From Sepiola atlantica (Eukaryota; Mollusca; Cephalopoda; Sepiida; Sepiolidae), in contig OY744519.1 of the NCBI GenBank assembly GCA_963556195.1, forward strand, positions 103,747,500 through 103,811,499: a stretch of 64,000 nt of DNA, in the 5' to 3' direction. Positions 31,097-43,224 of this stretch are shown one piece after another. Made by a program: the position numbers and the translations under genes. The first letter of the stretch is position 1, and every line of letters starts with the position of its first letter. Below the pieces are notes generated by a model. The model did not search any database, was not told the origin of the DNA, and was given only the letters and a program-made list of their open reading frames with translations.

Positions 31097-32225
31097 TTCT
31101 TTTTTTTTTTTTTAAACATAGTTCACCCCAAACAAGGCAGGCCGCCACTGTAGACGTAAGGGGCTACTGAGATAAAGAAAAGGGGAGAAGGTAGGGGGCG
31201 ATCGACCTAGATTGGGATCTGCGCAGTTAGGTGTCTGTTTACATTAGTTTTAAATTTCTGCATGTCTGTACTGTTGGGGAAACAGGGGGCAGGGAGGAGT
31301 TCCAGAGGCCAGCAGTACGAGGAAAGAAGCTATTTGAGTAGAAGGCTCTCCGACATCTGGGGACCTCCACAGTGAATGAATGAGATTTAGTTGATTGTCG
31401 AGTTAGTCTAGTGAATTTATGTCGAGGGGGCACCAGAGTAGCCAATTCATCGGAGCATAATCCATTGAAGTATTTGTAAAACAAGCACACGGATGCTACA
31501 TTGTGGCGATGGGACAGAGGCTGGAGCTTGGTTGACAGTAAGGGACCTATTAGGTTGGCGATTCTTTTTTGGACCTTGTCAAGGAGGGAGAGACTAGTAG
31601 ATGATGCACCAGCCCAGATGTGACAACAATACTCCATGCATGGGCGGATGGTGGCTTTGTAGAGATACAGGATAATGTCAGGTGTGAGGAGTTTACTAGC
31701 ACGGTAGAGGGAGCCAACCTTCTTTGCGGCAGCCTTGGCAATGTCTTTAACGTATTTGTTCCAATTCATGTTACCTGTGAAGGTTAGGCCGAGGAGTTTG
31801 AATGATGAACTCTCAGGTAGGGTGTTATTTGCCATGACAATCGGTGGTTGAAAAGGTTCCTTTTAGTTATTGAAGGAAAGGAGTTTTGTCTTTGTGGCAT
31901 TAAAAGTTACCAACCATTTATAACCCCAATCCACTACAGCCTGGAGGTCATTTTCTAAAGATTCAGCCATTGCCTCGGATATGATTGCGTCGGTTTTGCC
32001 AACATGGCGAGAGTAAAGGGTGGTGTCATCAGCAAATAAACCAATCTCAGACTCTATGCCATCAGGGAGATCGTTTATATAGATCAGGAACAACAAGGGT
32101 CCAAGGATAGATCCCTGGGGTACACCAGCATTTATGTCATGTTGCTTAGATGAACGGCCATCGAGGACAACCTGGATTTTTTTTTTGTCTAGGAAGGATC
32201 TAATTATATTTTCAGGAGGAGCCCT
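31097..32225 (-). mobile_element. 5'-truncated LINE with poly(A) tail, inserted in the gypsy element
   Basis: Reading down from 32225, RT shows VPQGSILGPLLFLIYINDLP and GLFADDTTLYS with the catalytic DD (about 32050-32015). After a stop and shift, LLGLTFTGNMNWNKYV, TIRPCMEYCCHIWAGAS and FFPRTAGLWNSSLPP form the C-terminus. The insertion ends at 31097-31112 with a poly-T on the plus strand, its poly(A) tail. Jockey/CR1-like; related 3' ends are at 37541-37965 and inside 60377-61294. Confidence 0.9.
31239..31835 (-). pseudogene. LINE RT C-terminal frame, 198 codons
   Basis: The longest uninterrupted LINE frame in the window, holding the post-palm and C-terminal domain. It lies in a different frame from the FADD-containing 31863-32096 frame, separated by a stop, so the protein is broken. 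Relatively few lesions suggest a younger copy than the others. Confidence 0.85.
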
Positions 32226-32289
32226 TTATGCCATACCTTGTCAAACTTCATTCAAATACATATCTGTTGCTCAAATATCTCTCAGTATT

Positions 32290-33118
32290 TCTGCACGTTC
32301 CCCCGAAGCAATGGTGCCTTGGAAAGAAAAAGACTATCTCTTCCTTTGAGGAGTGGAGGAATAACCTTATATACTGCCTGTCCCTTGATAGCAACTGTGT
32401 CCCATTCCTCGAGGCTAACTGGGAGAAAAAGTCATGCGCACACCCACACTGGGGCTTCACAAATGATAGTATCGAAGTACCTGATTTCTGCAGACACACT
32501 GTTTTCCAGAAAAATATTATCGTTGAGATAATGTTGGGACAGGTGTAAAATTACTGCCCTGACATATCACGGAGTGCCATTGTCAAGATATCCACATCCT
32601 TAGCAAATGCTTGGCAGACGATAAAACAACATTATAGCCTCCAGACTAGTAGCTCTCACCTCCTGGACTTCGACCCCATAAAACTCGAACCGGACGAACG
32701 CCCAGAAAATTTATTCCAAGAATTAACAACCTTTATTGATAACTGCTTGCTAGGCAAAGACACTCATATAAGACACCATGATAGTTCTCCTACAGAAGAC
32801 GAGGAAGTTACCCCCTACATTGACATGTTTTCAAATCACCATCCGGTGAGGATCGTCTTGGACAGTGGTGCCACAGAGAACATGGTTCGACAGTTCACAG
32901 CCAATTGTCTGGGTGCTAGGATCATATTCACTTCCCAGTCCGCCAGACAAGCAGACGGCTCCAACTCACTGAATGTGATTGGAGAAACCAGTGTCACTCT
33001 GATAAAAGGGAACACAACATGCCATTTTGTGGGCTTAATAATCGAAGATCTTGATACCGAAATACTTGGTGGTGTCCCATTCATGTGCAGGAATGACCTG
33101 TTAATCAGACCCAGCTAA
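32290..33118 (+). pseudogene. Gypsy Gag remnant joined to aspartic protease
   Basis: Gag-like sequence SSFEEWRNNLIYCLSLDSN, IIVEIMLGQV and IKLEPDERPENLFQELTTFI is interrupted by one stop. After an apparent deletion that removed the zinc knuckles, protease begins with VRIVLDSGATENMVR (active-site DSG) and ends IIEDLDTEILGGVPFMC. The protease frame of 123 codons is intact. Confidence 0.8.
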
Positions 33119-33499
33119 GTTCGAAATATGGATTGGTGACACCTGGTTCAGGTATACGTCAACTGCATCACCTCTGAATGTGGAATAGGTCCAACGTGCT
33201 CAAGTTGTACGTACTCCACACCGACAGACGACTATTTGGCCTGGTGAGTACTTGGAGCTCTCTGTGCCTGACGACGAACACTAAAATTCTGCCATCGAGC
33301 CTCGTTTGGATTCATGTTGGCTGCAACCCATAATCTCAAGGTGTGTAGGAGGCAAAATGCTGCTTGACACCACCACCAGTGAACCACAACAGATATAGAA
33401 ATCACATCTCTGTTAAGCTGTACCCACGTTAATTCCAACAACAACAGCTTCTGGCCTGACAGGTGCCTACCTAATCTCAACCAAACACCAAGAGAACAT

Positions 33500-33983
33500 G
33501 ACTCCCTGTGTGGTCATTGGATTCCAACAACTCAATGCTGAATTCTCCGATGTATTTAGAGAAGATTTACCCGAGTATAATGGCTCATCTGGTCACTTCC
33601 AGGCCACGATTAACATAGATCCTAAACAACCATCCTAGCGTTGAGGCCGACTTCCCCAATATAATGAAAATAACTCAGAGAGCTCTAACTTAAGTTGAAT
33701 GAATTTGAACACATTGGTTTGTTTTCCAAGCCCGAATATGTTGGAGTGGTGGTGGAGTATGTAAACCCCTCCTTCTTAGCCAGCAAGCCTAGTGAAGGCG
33801 ACCGCCTGGTCACTGCATTTTCCAGTGTTGGTCGCTATTCAAAGCCCCAGCCGTCTGCCATGCCGAACGTTAACTCCACTCTGAAGAAGATAAACCAGTG
33901 GCAATGGATTATCAAAACTGACCTCACTAGTGCCTTCTATCAAATCTCCATTAGTAATATATACATATATTTATTTCGATGAA
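33500..33983 (+). pseudogene. Gypsy reverse transcriptase N-terminal half
   Basis: VVIGFQQLNAEFSDVFREDL leads in. After frame changes, [36 protein letters not shown] and [17 protein letters not shown] show RT fingers and the first palm aspartate. Sequence changes to unrelated AT-rich DNA at 33955. Confidence 0.8.
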
Positions 33984-34040
33984 TGTATTATATTAACGCC
34001 AGTATTTAAGCATACTTATGGGTCATGGGTGATAACTCTC

Positions 34041-34191
34041 AAGTATTAATGAGTTATTTGCCCTTCTCGTCTGCTCGGCGAGGGTCTCTTCAATTACTAT
34101 ATTATTTACGTTTGGTTGTGTTTGTACGCTCGGGAATAAAATTTCTTCGTACCTTCATGCGGTTTCGTGTGATACTTCCTTATTTATTGGC
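34041..34191 (+). repeat. Right LTR copy (homologous part)
   Basis: Gap-free match to 30757-30907. It retains CpG sites lost in the left copy. It ends TTATTTATTGGC, after which the two flanks differ. Confidence 0.85.
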
Positions 34192-34195
34192 GATC

Positions 34196-35465
34196 ATTAC
34201 GCATGAAATGTCGCTTTTTCAATCAAAAATAAAAAGTTGTAATGAATCAAACAAGCCATCAAAATATGATCCATTTGAATAAATGATAACGATCAAATAA
34301 TTTCAAGATTTCGTAGTTACAGAAATCTTTAGACAAAATGGCCAGAAATTCAGTAAGTAAATTCATGATGTTTTTTTTGTTGATAACTGTTATTTCACTT
34401 ATAAAACTCAATGTGGAAAATATTCCGGGGAAATTACTCCAGAAAGGTAATTAGAGTAATCTCCCTTGAATCCAAATATGTTCAAACGTCTTCATTATAT
34501 CATGGACACGTGGCGCAATAAGGCAAGATGTTGGACCCTTCTTTAGTTCATATTATTTAATGCTGACAACGTAAGGGAGATAACTTATCTCGATTTTATG
34601 CTTGTAACAATTGATTTCAAACATTTTCTCATAAAAAAAACAACAACAATGAATGTCAAACGTCTTATTTGCAAAAAACAAAAATAATTTTTATGTGGAG
34701 ATTCCAGCAATTGATTTAAAAAAAGATTAAGAAACAATGAAACAACAATGAAACAGGGAAAATCATCAATCTATGTCATACTTAAAAAACATTACATTTT
34801 CAATGTAAATTATTTTTAAACGTTTTTAAAAGATTCAATAAATTATCAAACAAACCTTCAGTTGTTTGAGTGTGGATGCTATCATCATCGGGATCGACAA
34901 AGTTTTGTTCATGGATCAGTTTATCATGTTCAAAATGATTCAGACCCTCGTATGCAACACAGGAAACAATTATTATGTGTCTTATTTGCAGATGGCTTCA
35001 TTTCAAAAATACCATTTGCGTATACTACTTCTTAACCGACACTTACTTTTTCAGGTTTCATCACCCCCTCCTCCAAAAAGTTACCCCCTTACTTTGTCAG
35101 CATTAAACAACATGACCTAAAGAATGTCCAGATGTTGATTAATAATCAGTTCTAAGTCAACTGGAGATTGAATGTTCACTCCTTATCTTGTAATCCTGTA
35201 ATGAAATTAAAGAAACTCCTCTTCAACAACACCGCAACACCACAGCTAAATCTCAACTCCAATATTCTCTCTCAACTGTCAAAAATTCAACTCCCACCTT
35301 CCATTTACCTCAACCGATCCCCACATATGCTAATTAGTTGCAACTACAAAAGTCTACATCTGCGAAGAGAAGCCCTCTCCCACTCTGGCAGATGGACAGT
35401 CATGACATGCGAAGCATTGCATTCTTTTCTCAGCCGGTAGGTGTCCCTCTTTATTGTCACATGAT
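34196..35465. other. Intergenic sequence with one unassigned frame
   Basis: AT-rich, with an AGGGAGATAACTTA motif near 34572. The frame at 35168-35440 has repeat-like composition but no recognised domain; it may be LINE-derived. Confidence 0.4.
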
Positions 35466-35469
35466 AATA

Positions 35470-35703
35470 ACGGTGATAATAACTAAGAATAAGAAGAACA
35501 TAAAAATTAGCACCTCTCCCGGTCGTGGCTGACTGAATGAGAACAGTTTACCTCTGTGGATTAAATAAAGGTTTCAGTTCGAAATTCCGTATAGGTTCAT
35601 GAGTTTTATGATATGCACCTGAAGAAAGTCGGTGGTTACATCGACTGAGATGTTGTGAATATAACAACCAAGATAAAAATAATAGTCCGAATAACTCAAA
35701 TCT
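35470..35703 (+). mobile_element. tRNA-SINE, body and 3' module
   Basis: Keeps AACTAAGAATAA, GGATTAAATAAAGG and the 3' module. The hammerhead-like stem reads AGTCG...CGACT, a compensated variant of GGTCG...CGACC. The tRNA-like head is missing. It ends with ATAGTCCGAATAACTCAAAT. Confidence 0.75.
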
Positions 35704-36214
35704 CAAGTTACTCAGGAAAAAAAAAAGAAAAATAATCACATATGCTTAAATAATATTTAAAAGCTTTGTGTGTTTTCAAATTCAAGCATTTAAATCTTCA
35801 TACACAAAGCTCATTCGTAAATTTTAATTTATTTCGTGCATTACTGAAAAGTTCTCGTCGAACAAAAAATGCTGCTGAAAAAATGGTAGGATTATTCTAC
35901 CGATCCAAGTTTTTGTGTCAGATTTTCAAACTTACACCCAAGTAGTATTTAAGCTGACAAATCAAATTTTGCTTCTGACAAGCCAATTTTAATTTGTTAT
36001 TGTTGTACCATGTTATTAGCACTAGTTATTTAAAAAATTACTTAGTCCAACTCAGACGACGGCTAATATCGAAACATTTTTAGAATGATCATTTAAAAAT
36101 CAAAATCAACCTTTCAAATTGAAGAATGTATTAAGAGTTGTCTCCCTTAATTTGCTGTCGAAACTTAAAAAATTATTCAAGCGTTTCTTAAAGGAGAGAT
36201 GCTTTCCATCTCCT

Positions 36215-36643
36215 TGGCAAACGTTGTTGATTTGTACTTATTTCCATGGAAGGTGCTCGACTGAGCTCCAATCTCTGGTTCCTCATTGTAAGACATTTAC
36301 AACAAGTGTTGCGTTGTCCCTTGTTTCTTCCTCGAATTTCAAGTCATCATTACTTTCTTTCTCAGGATCCACGTTGTCGTTTAGTTGCTTCTCCGTATCT
36401 TCTTATTGTCAGTTTCTTCTTGCCGTCGTGTTCCCTCACGTTCCATGTTGTATCTGGTTACCTCAGATTCATGTTGTGTACTTCTTTATCGGAACCCATG
36501 TTGTCTCTTGTTATGACCTGTTTTTCATGTAAACTTCGTTGAGTTATAGTAAGCAGAATTAAGAGAAGACAAAGTTTAGAAATGGAGGTTTATTGAGAGA
36601 AAAATATTAAATCATCACAAGTACCATTTACACTTAATTATGA

Positions 36644-36684
<41 letters not shown>

Positions 36685-37222
36685 GTTAACCTAAGGGGAA
36701 CTATTAATTAGATAGACTGACAGACAGCAACCACCCATGGCCACGTTTGACCCTCAACAGTTTTATCATTGTTAAGACACTTTATCATGCTCCGTCAATG
36801 TCTAAACTCGGTCTGTTTCAAAATCTACCCATTCCTTCTCGCTTTTGTCCCATGTCACATCACATTTTTGAGCTCCTCTCTGCATATTGTTCTGAGCTTT
36901 GGCCGCTTCTGACCTCACCTGTCAAATCTCACCTTAGTGTCTTATCACTCCAGAACACATTCTGTGACACTGTCCATTTCACACACAGCAAGGTCGTCTG
37001 TAATCGTACTCAATCACCTGTGCTAAAATCTATACTAGCAAACGTACACACCCATAATCCAACACAAGAACTCGTCGTACTACCACAACGGAAACACACT
37101 TTTCTTTCTTCCGCCATGTGCCTAGGGTCAGGTAGAATTTCCTCAAACAGAGCTTCTTCTCAAGGGCTACCCGTCTGTGGAACACATTACTGCAGAACTG
37201 CTTCCCTGTAGATTACAACATA
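36215..37222 (+). mobile_element. LINE C-terminal fragments (two pieces)
   Basis: At 36215-36310 the frame reads TYFHGRCSTELQSLVPHC, like the YFHG-CS-EL--LVP block of the 31-kb LINE. At about 37139-37213 it reads SFFSRATRLWNTLLQNCFPV, the conserved end of the same LINE type. Between them sits an (AG)n tract and unassigned sequence. Confidence 0.6.
36649..36681. repeat. (AG)n microsatellite
   Basis: Uninterrupted AG units. Confidence 0.95.
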
Positions 37223-37540
37223 GCCGTCTTCTAATCTAATGTCAATACTTGTCATAAACCGTCCCCACAAGTATTTGAGCTTGGTTTATTCCATAAATCT
37301 TTCCCAATCCTCTCATAAGATTATTGATCTCTCAATTGACAATCATTTTATCTCATTAACTCTTATCTTCGAATGGCTTTTGGCCTTGATAAGTTGTGAC
37401 CTATTAGTGAAAAAAAAAAGAAAAAAGTTTTAAAATGGGTAAACAAATAAAAATGAAAAGCTAAAATGACTTTATTTCATACTGGGCAACGTCGGGTATG
37501 TACAACTCGTCAAATAATAAAGTAGAGCTGACTTTTTAAA

Positions 37541-37965
37541 AACTTTTATTTACCCCAAACAAGGCATATTGTGACGGAGACGTAAGGGTTACTGCAATTA
37601 GAGGCCAGATTTATAGGGGAATCCGAAGTGGGAAGTTGGGCAGCAAGATATTTGTTCACATTACGTTTAAATTTTTGCACAGTGGTACACTCAGAGGAGC
37701 AGGGAAGGGATTCTAAAGGCAAGCGGCCCAAGGAAAAAAGTTTTCTGGCATCTGGAGATCTCTACAGTGAAGGGGTGGGATTTTGCTGCTGGTCGAGTTT
37801 GTCGGGGGTATTTACGTTGAGGGGGGCACGTGGTGATGGGATAGGGTCTGCAGCTTGATAGATAGTGCAGGAGCTATTAGGTTAGATACTCTTTTTTTGC
37901 ACTTGGTCCAAGAGGAAGAGACTAGAAGTTCGTGCACCAGCGCAGATGTAGCAACTGCATGGCAT
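37541..37965 (-). mobile_element. LINE 3'-end fragment, same family as 31.1-32.2 kb
   Basis: The minus strand reads SSLFLLDQVQKK, then GRLPLESLPCSSECTTVQKF and a stop in VWGK. The plus-strand ACCCCAAACAAGGCA and GACGTAAGGG-TACTG match the 3' end of the copy at 31120-31170. It is severely 5'-truncated. Confidence 0.75.
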
Positions 37966-38911
37966 ATTGGTGTTGATGGATAAACTGAACATTCTATTGA
38001 TTTTTCTGGATTTGCAGGAAATACAATGTAATATCGATCGACTTAGAAAAATGTATATTTTTGTAAACTTTAAACAAGCCAAATAAATCTTGTAAATTTA
38101 GGTACAGCTTATTTACAACATGATAAAGATACATCAGACATTTTCATGGATGCAAAATGGCCGATGAAAAATAGACTAAAAACAGTGTCACCCTCATCTC
38201 CACAACAAATATCTTGTCCAGCTGATTTACTGAGTTTTTAGTGATTTACTTTGTTTTACAACAAATTTCACAACATATTAACTCTTTTTTTTTTTGTTAT
38301 TTAATGCGAAAGTGCAATGCCTATTGTATGCGTTTTTTATGACTATCCAATGGTGAGAAATAGTTATTTATCGACAAAAAAATCATATGGAATATATTGC
38401 TAATCACACAACTACTGTTGTCATCTTTGATGTTGTAGCAGTAATATGATTATGATCTATTTTCTTTTGCACTAGCTTGTTCTCACTTGTGGAGTGATTG
38501 ATACGTTTATAAGCTAACAATACTTTTGTGTGGGAGGCACTTCTGCCAAACATTCTTCCACATTTTTTAAACAGTCTGTGTTTAAGCGTCAAGGTGACAA
38601 GATGCCATATTCCTAGCCACGACATTCGCTCGGCGAGATGAAAGACCAAGACTCAACCACAATTTTATAGTACATGCATATCTACTGACTCAACATATTT
38701 TTGTATTCTTGTCTACATAACTCTTTCTCGACCATGCATTTTGTGTTGATGAAACTATGAATAAAATTGATTTGAATTGTAGATGAAGAAGTTTGTCCTG
38801 ATAACCAAAACTATGGTAATCTGTTTTTCTTCCTTTCTTTATACCCAACAAGGCCAGAGGATGGATATCTATGCAAAAACTCATACCATTTACGACTCTT
38901 CTTCATTTTCT
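37966..38911. other. Intergenic sequence, nothing assignable
   Basis: No conserved frame or classifiable repeat. The 81-residue minus frame at 38404-38649 has no recognisable domain. Confidence 0.4.
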
Positions 38912-38992
38912 TTGGAATTGGATACTACAATCTTATTCTCATAACGTTTCATCTGATGTAACCTAACCATCTTCAGATGCATCTTGTCGATA
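38912..38992 (-). repeat. SINE 3' module fragment
   Basis: On the minus strand it reads CATCTGAAGATGGTTAGG, TTACATC and GATGAAACGTTATGAGAATA. The hammerhead-like stem is destroyed in this copy. Confidence 0.65.
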
Positions 38993-40690
38993 TGTGTCAA
39001 CTGCCGGTAGTTCTTTCTTCTTTGGGGAGTTGTACATCATCAAGTGATGATAGTCATGTTTAGAGTGTCCAGTACAGGTGCCTTATTTGGTGGCATTGGC
39101 CAGAAGGAGGTGATCCATAATACTTTGCTTCAGAATGGACTGCCTGGTGCAACTCTGCTGGTTAAATTTGTTGTAAATGCCTCTTTCAGTAGATCTCCAT
39201 GTCATTCTCGTGATATGGTTTATCATCTCAATCAGCATTGAGAGATGGACACATTCAACAATACCAAGCCGAGTTCAACGAGAGCTTCTATCTAGCTTTT
39301 GCTAATCATATGAAATATTTGCTTATCTTGTCAAACCAGTCGCTCATTTATCTCCTCCTGCCATTGCCCAGGTGTTAACTGTACAACAGTAACATGCAGA
39401 CGTATTGGATGAGTACCGTTCTACGTGTTCTAGTTGATGTAGAACTTGTTTTGCACTGTAAAAAGCAGCCATGGCTTGTTCATACCTGGCCTCCATTGCT
39501 GCAGACAAACCATCAGAGTAAAAAAAATAATTAGAGTCTCTGCGTTCATTTTTATTATTTTTCCAATTTTATAGAATCTTTGGTGCATCCAACCATCACG
39601 ATTTGTGCACTTTATAGTTGCATCCTTTTCTGCAAACTAAACACAGATATTCCATCATGAAAGTCTGAGACAGTTGCCTTTTGGAGATTTACTTTCAACT
39701 CTTGAAGACTAAGGATCACAATCCATTTCTCTCGTCTTTCTTCCACTGAGGCAATGTCTTCATATGTGATACTATGGACTGCCCAAGCCAAGAACTCGGA
39801 GAATGTAAGGAAATAATTCACAAAAATGAAAAGTGATCGGAAGTGAAATGAGTGGTCAGACGATAGGGAGGCCGCCAAAATCTTTTGAACTCTCTAGACG
39901 AGATGGCGCCTGGCAGTTGGTGGTCAGTTCCGGGTGGACAGCTAAAAGCGGCTGAGAAAAAAGGCTCAATTAGTCATTTCTGCTGATCATCTGGGAGTGA
40001 CTGAGATAAAGATCGGATGTTTAGGATTTTTGGTCAAAACTAAAAATATTTAGCAGTCAGAGATTAGATCTGGTCAGATTGGAACAGATGGAGGCAGTCA
40101 GAGTTCGGCAGAGATTTAGCAGATGGTGAAATGAGCTGACGAATTCAACCAAACAACAATGATAGCCTCGACAAACAAATTATCTGTTAGGCCTTAGCTG
40201 ATATACTGGATCTTAACTAAAATGTGGACGCTAGCATTTGAGGGTCCTTTTCCACGACAATGTCACACACACACCTAGAGCATAACTTATACACAATAGT
40301 TTGTATTTTCCCTTGTGAGTGTGCATTGTTTTGTTTTTGTATACTTGTAAAACAGTGCTTGTGCCCTCGGCGATCGTCAGTGCGATAGATGACATGGCCA
40401 GAACGAGAGAAAACCATGCGTTGGGGTCAGCACATGGTCTTACACATGATACTATTGCAAGATTGTTAGCATACAATACTTCTCCCAATTCTGAAAAATA
40501 TATCAAGTTATCATTCATAGCATGAACTATTCTAATATGAACGTTTGGTCAATGAAAAAAGAAAGGAACAGGTTGGAGAAATGATATTTTTTATGGCAGC
40601 ATCATTTTGAATGGCACTTGATATACACTGAAAGGTTTAAAACCTCTCGGTTCATTTTGCACCAGACGTACTGAGTACTGAAATTTTCTT
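38993..40690. other. Intergenic sequence, possible decayed elements
   Basis: A weakly Gag-like minus frame occurs near 39380-39500 but could not be assigned. The frame pair around 40217-40525 is antisense noise. No gene is supported. Confidence 0.35.
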
Positions 40691-40694
40691 TTTC

Positions 40695-41225
40695 AAGTGA
40701 TTGCAAGAATTAGGAATGGATAGAGAAAGTTCAGGGAGCTTCTGCCATTACTAACCAGCAGAACGTTACCACTGTCGATCAAGGAAAGAGTCTATCAGGC
40801 ATGTGTACAAAGTGTGATGATGTATGGAAGTGAAACCTGGCCAGTGAGGGTTGAGGACATGCGTTGCATGGAAAGAAATGATATGAGAATGATACAATGG
40901 ATGTCTAATGAGAATCTTACAGACAGGATTAGTTCTGATGACCTCAGAGGAAGATTAAATCTGGACAGGATAGGGAAATGTGTTATTTGGTATGGTCACA
41001 TTGAAAGAATGGAAGAGACTTCCTGGGTTAGTAGATGTAGAAGAGTTAATGTAGCAGGTCCAGTTCCCAGGGGAAGGCCAAGGAAAACATTGGAGAAAGT
41101 GATAAAAACTGAATAGAGAGAGAGAGAGGGATAAATAAAGACCTGGTCAGACATAGGTTAGTTTGGAAGTTAATTTCTTAAAGCTGCCCAATGCAAGCCA
41201 GCATGTAAAACGAATGTTAAACCAA
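40695..41225 (+). mobile_element. LINE ORF2 C-terminus, second LINE family
   Basis: RELLPLLTSRTLPLSIKERV leads into an intact 100-codon frame with MMYGSETWPVRVEDMRCMER, CVIWYGHIERMEETSW and PRGRPRKTLEKVIK. After a stop, INKDLVRHRLVWKLIS and a 3' tail ending ATATGATGATGG complete the element. The same family is seen at 60115-61440 and 63655-63843. It is severely 5'-truncated. Confidence 0.85.
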
Positions 41226-41439
41226 ATATGATGATGGTGTGTGTGTATGTAGAATCAAGTTAACACTTACCGACATAAGATTCAAACTACCGTCTAGTTG
41301 ACAGGAAAAAATCGTGCTTGAATAATGCAATATTTATATAGTAGAGTATCCATCTCTCAGACAAAATAGACGACATGGTGAAATTAGCAAGCCATAACAG
41401 ATTATAGAGACAATGAGACTATCTTGTTTGCACCACCAT

Positions 41440-41665
41440 ATTGAATTTAGTAGTTAGTGTTCAACTAGTTTAGCTACAACTAAATAAACTGAGATCAGAA
41501 GCTACAGAGTTGGTATATAAGCAGGCTGGGATGCTTCATTATGTCCATTCTCTGATTATTGAATATATTTTTTGACGAGTCTATTGAATTTAGTAGCAAG
41601 TGCTCAGAGTCTGACCAGTTGAGCTAGAACTAAATAAACTGAGATGAGAAGCCAGAGTGCTTCTG
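41440..41665 (+). repeat. LTR-like repeat, two partial tandem copies
   Basis: TTGAATTTAGTAG, CTAGAACTAAATAAACTGAG and GAAGC occur at 41447-41505 and again at 41585-41650. The first continues with GGTATATAAGCAGGCTGGGATGC, a TATA-like box. An inverted copy lies at 43225-43350. A gypsy integrase piece (41960-42290) lies between, so these may be LTR remnants of that element. Confidence 0.6.
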
Positions 41666-41959
41666 TAATAGTAGAAAGCTATGCCTTCTTTACTCCAGTC
41701 TGGAACAAGGCAGGTGGCTTTGTTATGGTTGAAGGTTGTAACACCCTTCTTTGGATTGGCGAAATGTGTTCTCGAGATCTTGATTCAAAATGAAGTGTTA
41801 ACTTTGACAAAGTCCCGAAAGAGATAATGTGCCACTACAACTTGGTTAACTCATTAAAACCAAGACCGTGACTCAGTTATATTCTTTGGGATAAGGAAGT
41901 TGGTAATTGAATTGAGGAAATGTTTAGAAAGGGTCACTCCTGATGATGTTATTTGAAGG

Positions 41960-42290
41960 CCGACAAACTGATATTCATCTGTCGGAAACTATTCCACACA
42001 TATGGTACCCCAGAACTGAGCAGCGATAGTGGCCAACCTTTTAATTCAAACATATTTCCTCAAAACAAGGTGTCTAACAGACAGTCCTCAATTTAATGAC
42101 CAGGCAGAGCTTGCTGCAAAACAACAAAGAGGATAATCCATGATAATACAAATCTCGTTGGATAATGAGCGTTGGCCGGGCCATCCTGCAAAATACCTCT
42201 ATCCAATGCATTGGTCTATCCCCGGCACAACTCTTGCTCCACTACCGATTTCATAATGTCATACCATCCTAACCCTCATTTTTTTCTCAA
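41960..42290 (+). pseudogene. Ty3/gypsy integrase core remnant
   Basis: Plus-strand frames read LFHTYGTPELSSDSGQPFNS, carrying the catalytic-core SDSG region, then VGRAILQNTSIQCIGLSPAQ followed by LLLHYRFHNVIPS. This order and the GLSPAQLLL block are typical of gypsy integrases. Frames are shifted and flanking domains missing. Confidence 0.75.
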
Positions 42291-42299
42291 AGACCATTA

Positions 42300-43060
42300 C
42301 ACTTCTAAATTATTTTTTTGTTGTCTTTTTTCTTTTTCCGCCAAGACTTTTAGGGTGTTCACATGTAATCGCCTAAAAATGTAGAATCTTATTTTTTTTT
42401 TTATTGCCGACTAGAAAGTCATTATTACTAGAAGTTTGAAAGTTGAGTATATTTGAAAATCAGTATTTCTTGAAGTATTTTTTTATAAAAGAATCACAAA
42501 CAGCATTAACTTTTTTAAGCACAAAAAATGTCTTTCTCCTTTTTTTTGATACTTCATAAACGAATTTTACGAAGCTGTCTATAAGTAGTGCTGCTGATTG
42601 ATTGCTATATCAGCATACTAGCAGCCATTGTTGACTTTCGCTCAAAAGGGGACAATATTTTTTCAGATAGGGTAATTTAAAATTACTACTACCGAAAGAC
42701 AAAACAACATACAATTATAATTTTAATGCATAAAAAAAAAAAGATTGATTTATTTACTCGTCAAAGTACGGGAAAAAAAATGTTCCATACACGTCATGTT
42801 AAAGTTTTATTACGAAAAAAAAATAATAGATCAATTAATTTTGTATGCCCACAATAATTGAAATTTATATTTTTCCTGGTTGTTTTACAAATTTCATGAC
42901 GAAATTCCTCATAGACGAATGGTACAATATCTTTAAAAGGGTGGTTTAAAAAAAGTGATGTAAATGGTCGAAAATGACGTTAACATTTTTATGACTTTAT
43001 TTACTGAAAACTCTACTAATATATAATGTAGATTATGATTTATTAATGCATATGAAAGAA
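42300..43060. other. AT-rich intergenic sequence, nothing assignable
   Basis: Homopolymer-rich. No gene or repeat family was recognised. Confidence 0.4.
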
Positions 43061-43061
43061 T

Positions 43062-43192
43062 ATTCATTTCTGAACAAAATGGTGGTATTTTGACAACTTA
43101 AAGTTTATTTTTAAAAATGACTATTTTAGTAGAACTACCTTTAAATCTGTGATTATCCAAACTGCTTTATGGTCGGTGATTATTGCTAATAT
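43062..43192. repeat. Dispersed repeat, partner at 58427-58557
   Basis: ATTCATTTCTGAACAAAATG, GACTATTTTAGTAGAACTAC and GTGATTATCCAAA are shared in order with 58427-58557, in direct orientation 15.4 kb away. Confidence 0.8.
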
Positions 43193-43224
43193 AATAAAGT
43201 ATCCACTTGTAGACTAGAAACTAA

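Larger units (their letters stand above)
30532..34195 (+). mobile_element. Ty3/gypsy element with LTR copies, interrupted by a LINE
   Basis: A 151-bp LTR segment at 30757-30907 recurs in the same orientation at 34041-34191. The left LTR probably starts near 30532 (TGTTACACCCC). Between them lie a LINE inserted on the minus strand (31097-32225), then Gag (32290-32750), protease (32747-33118) and RT (33500-33983) of the element. RT is cut off just before its active site, so integrase is missing. Two independent events, insertion and deletion, are thus recorded. Confidence 0.8.

Noticed and set aside
30749..31153. 134-residue hydrophobic frame
   Set aside because: Its first half is LTR sequence also present at 34041-34191 and its second half crosses poly(T) and LINE 3' end, so it is not a gene.
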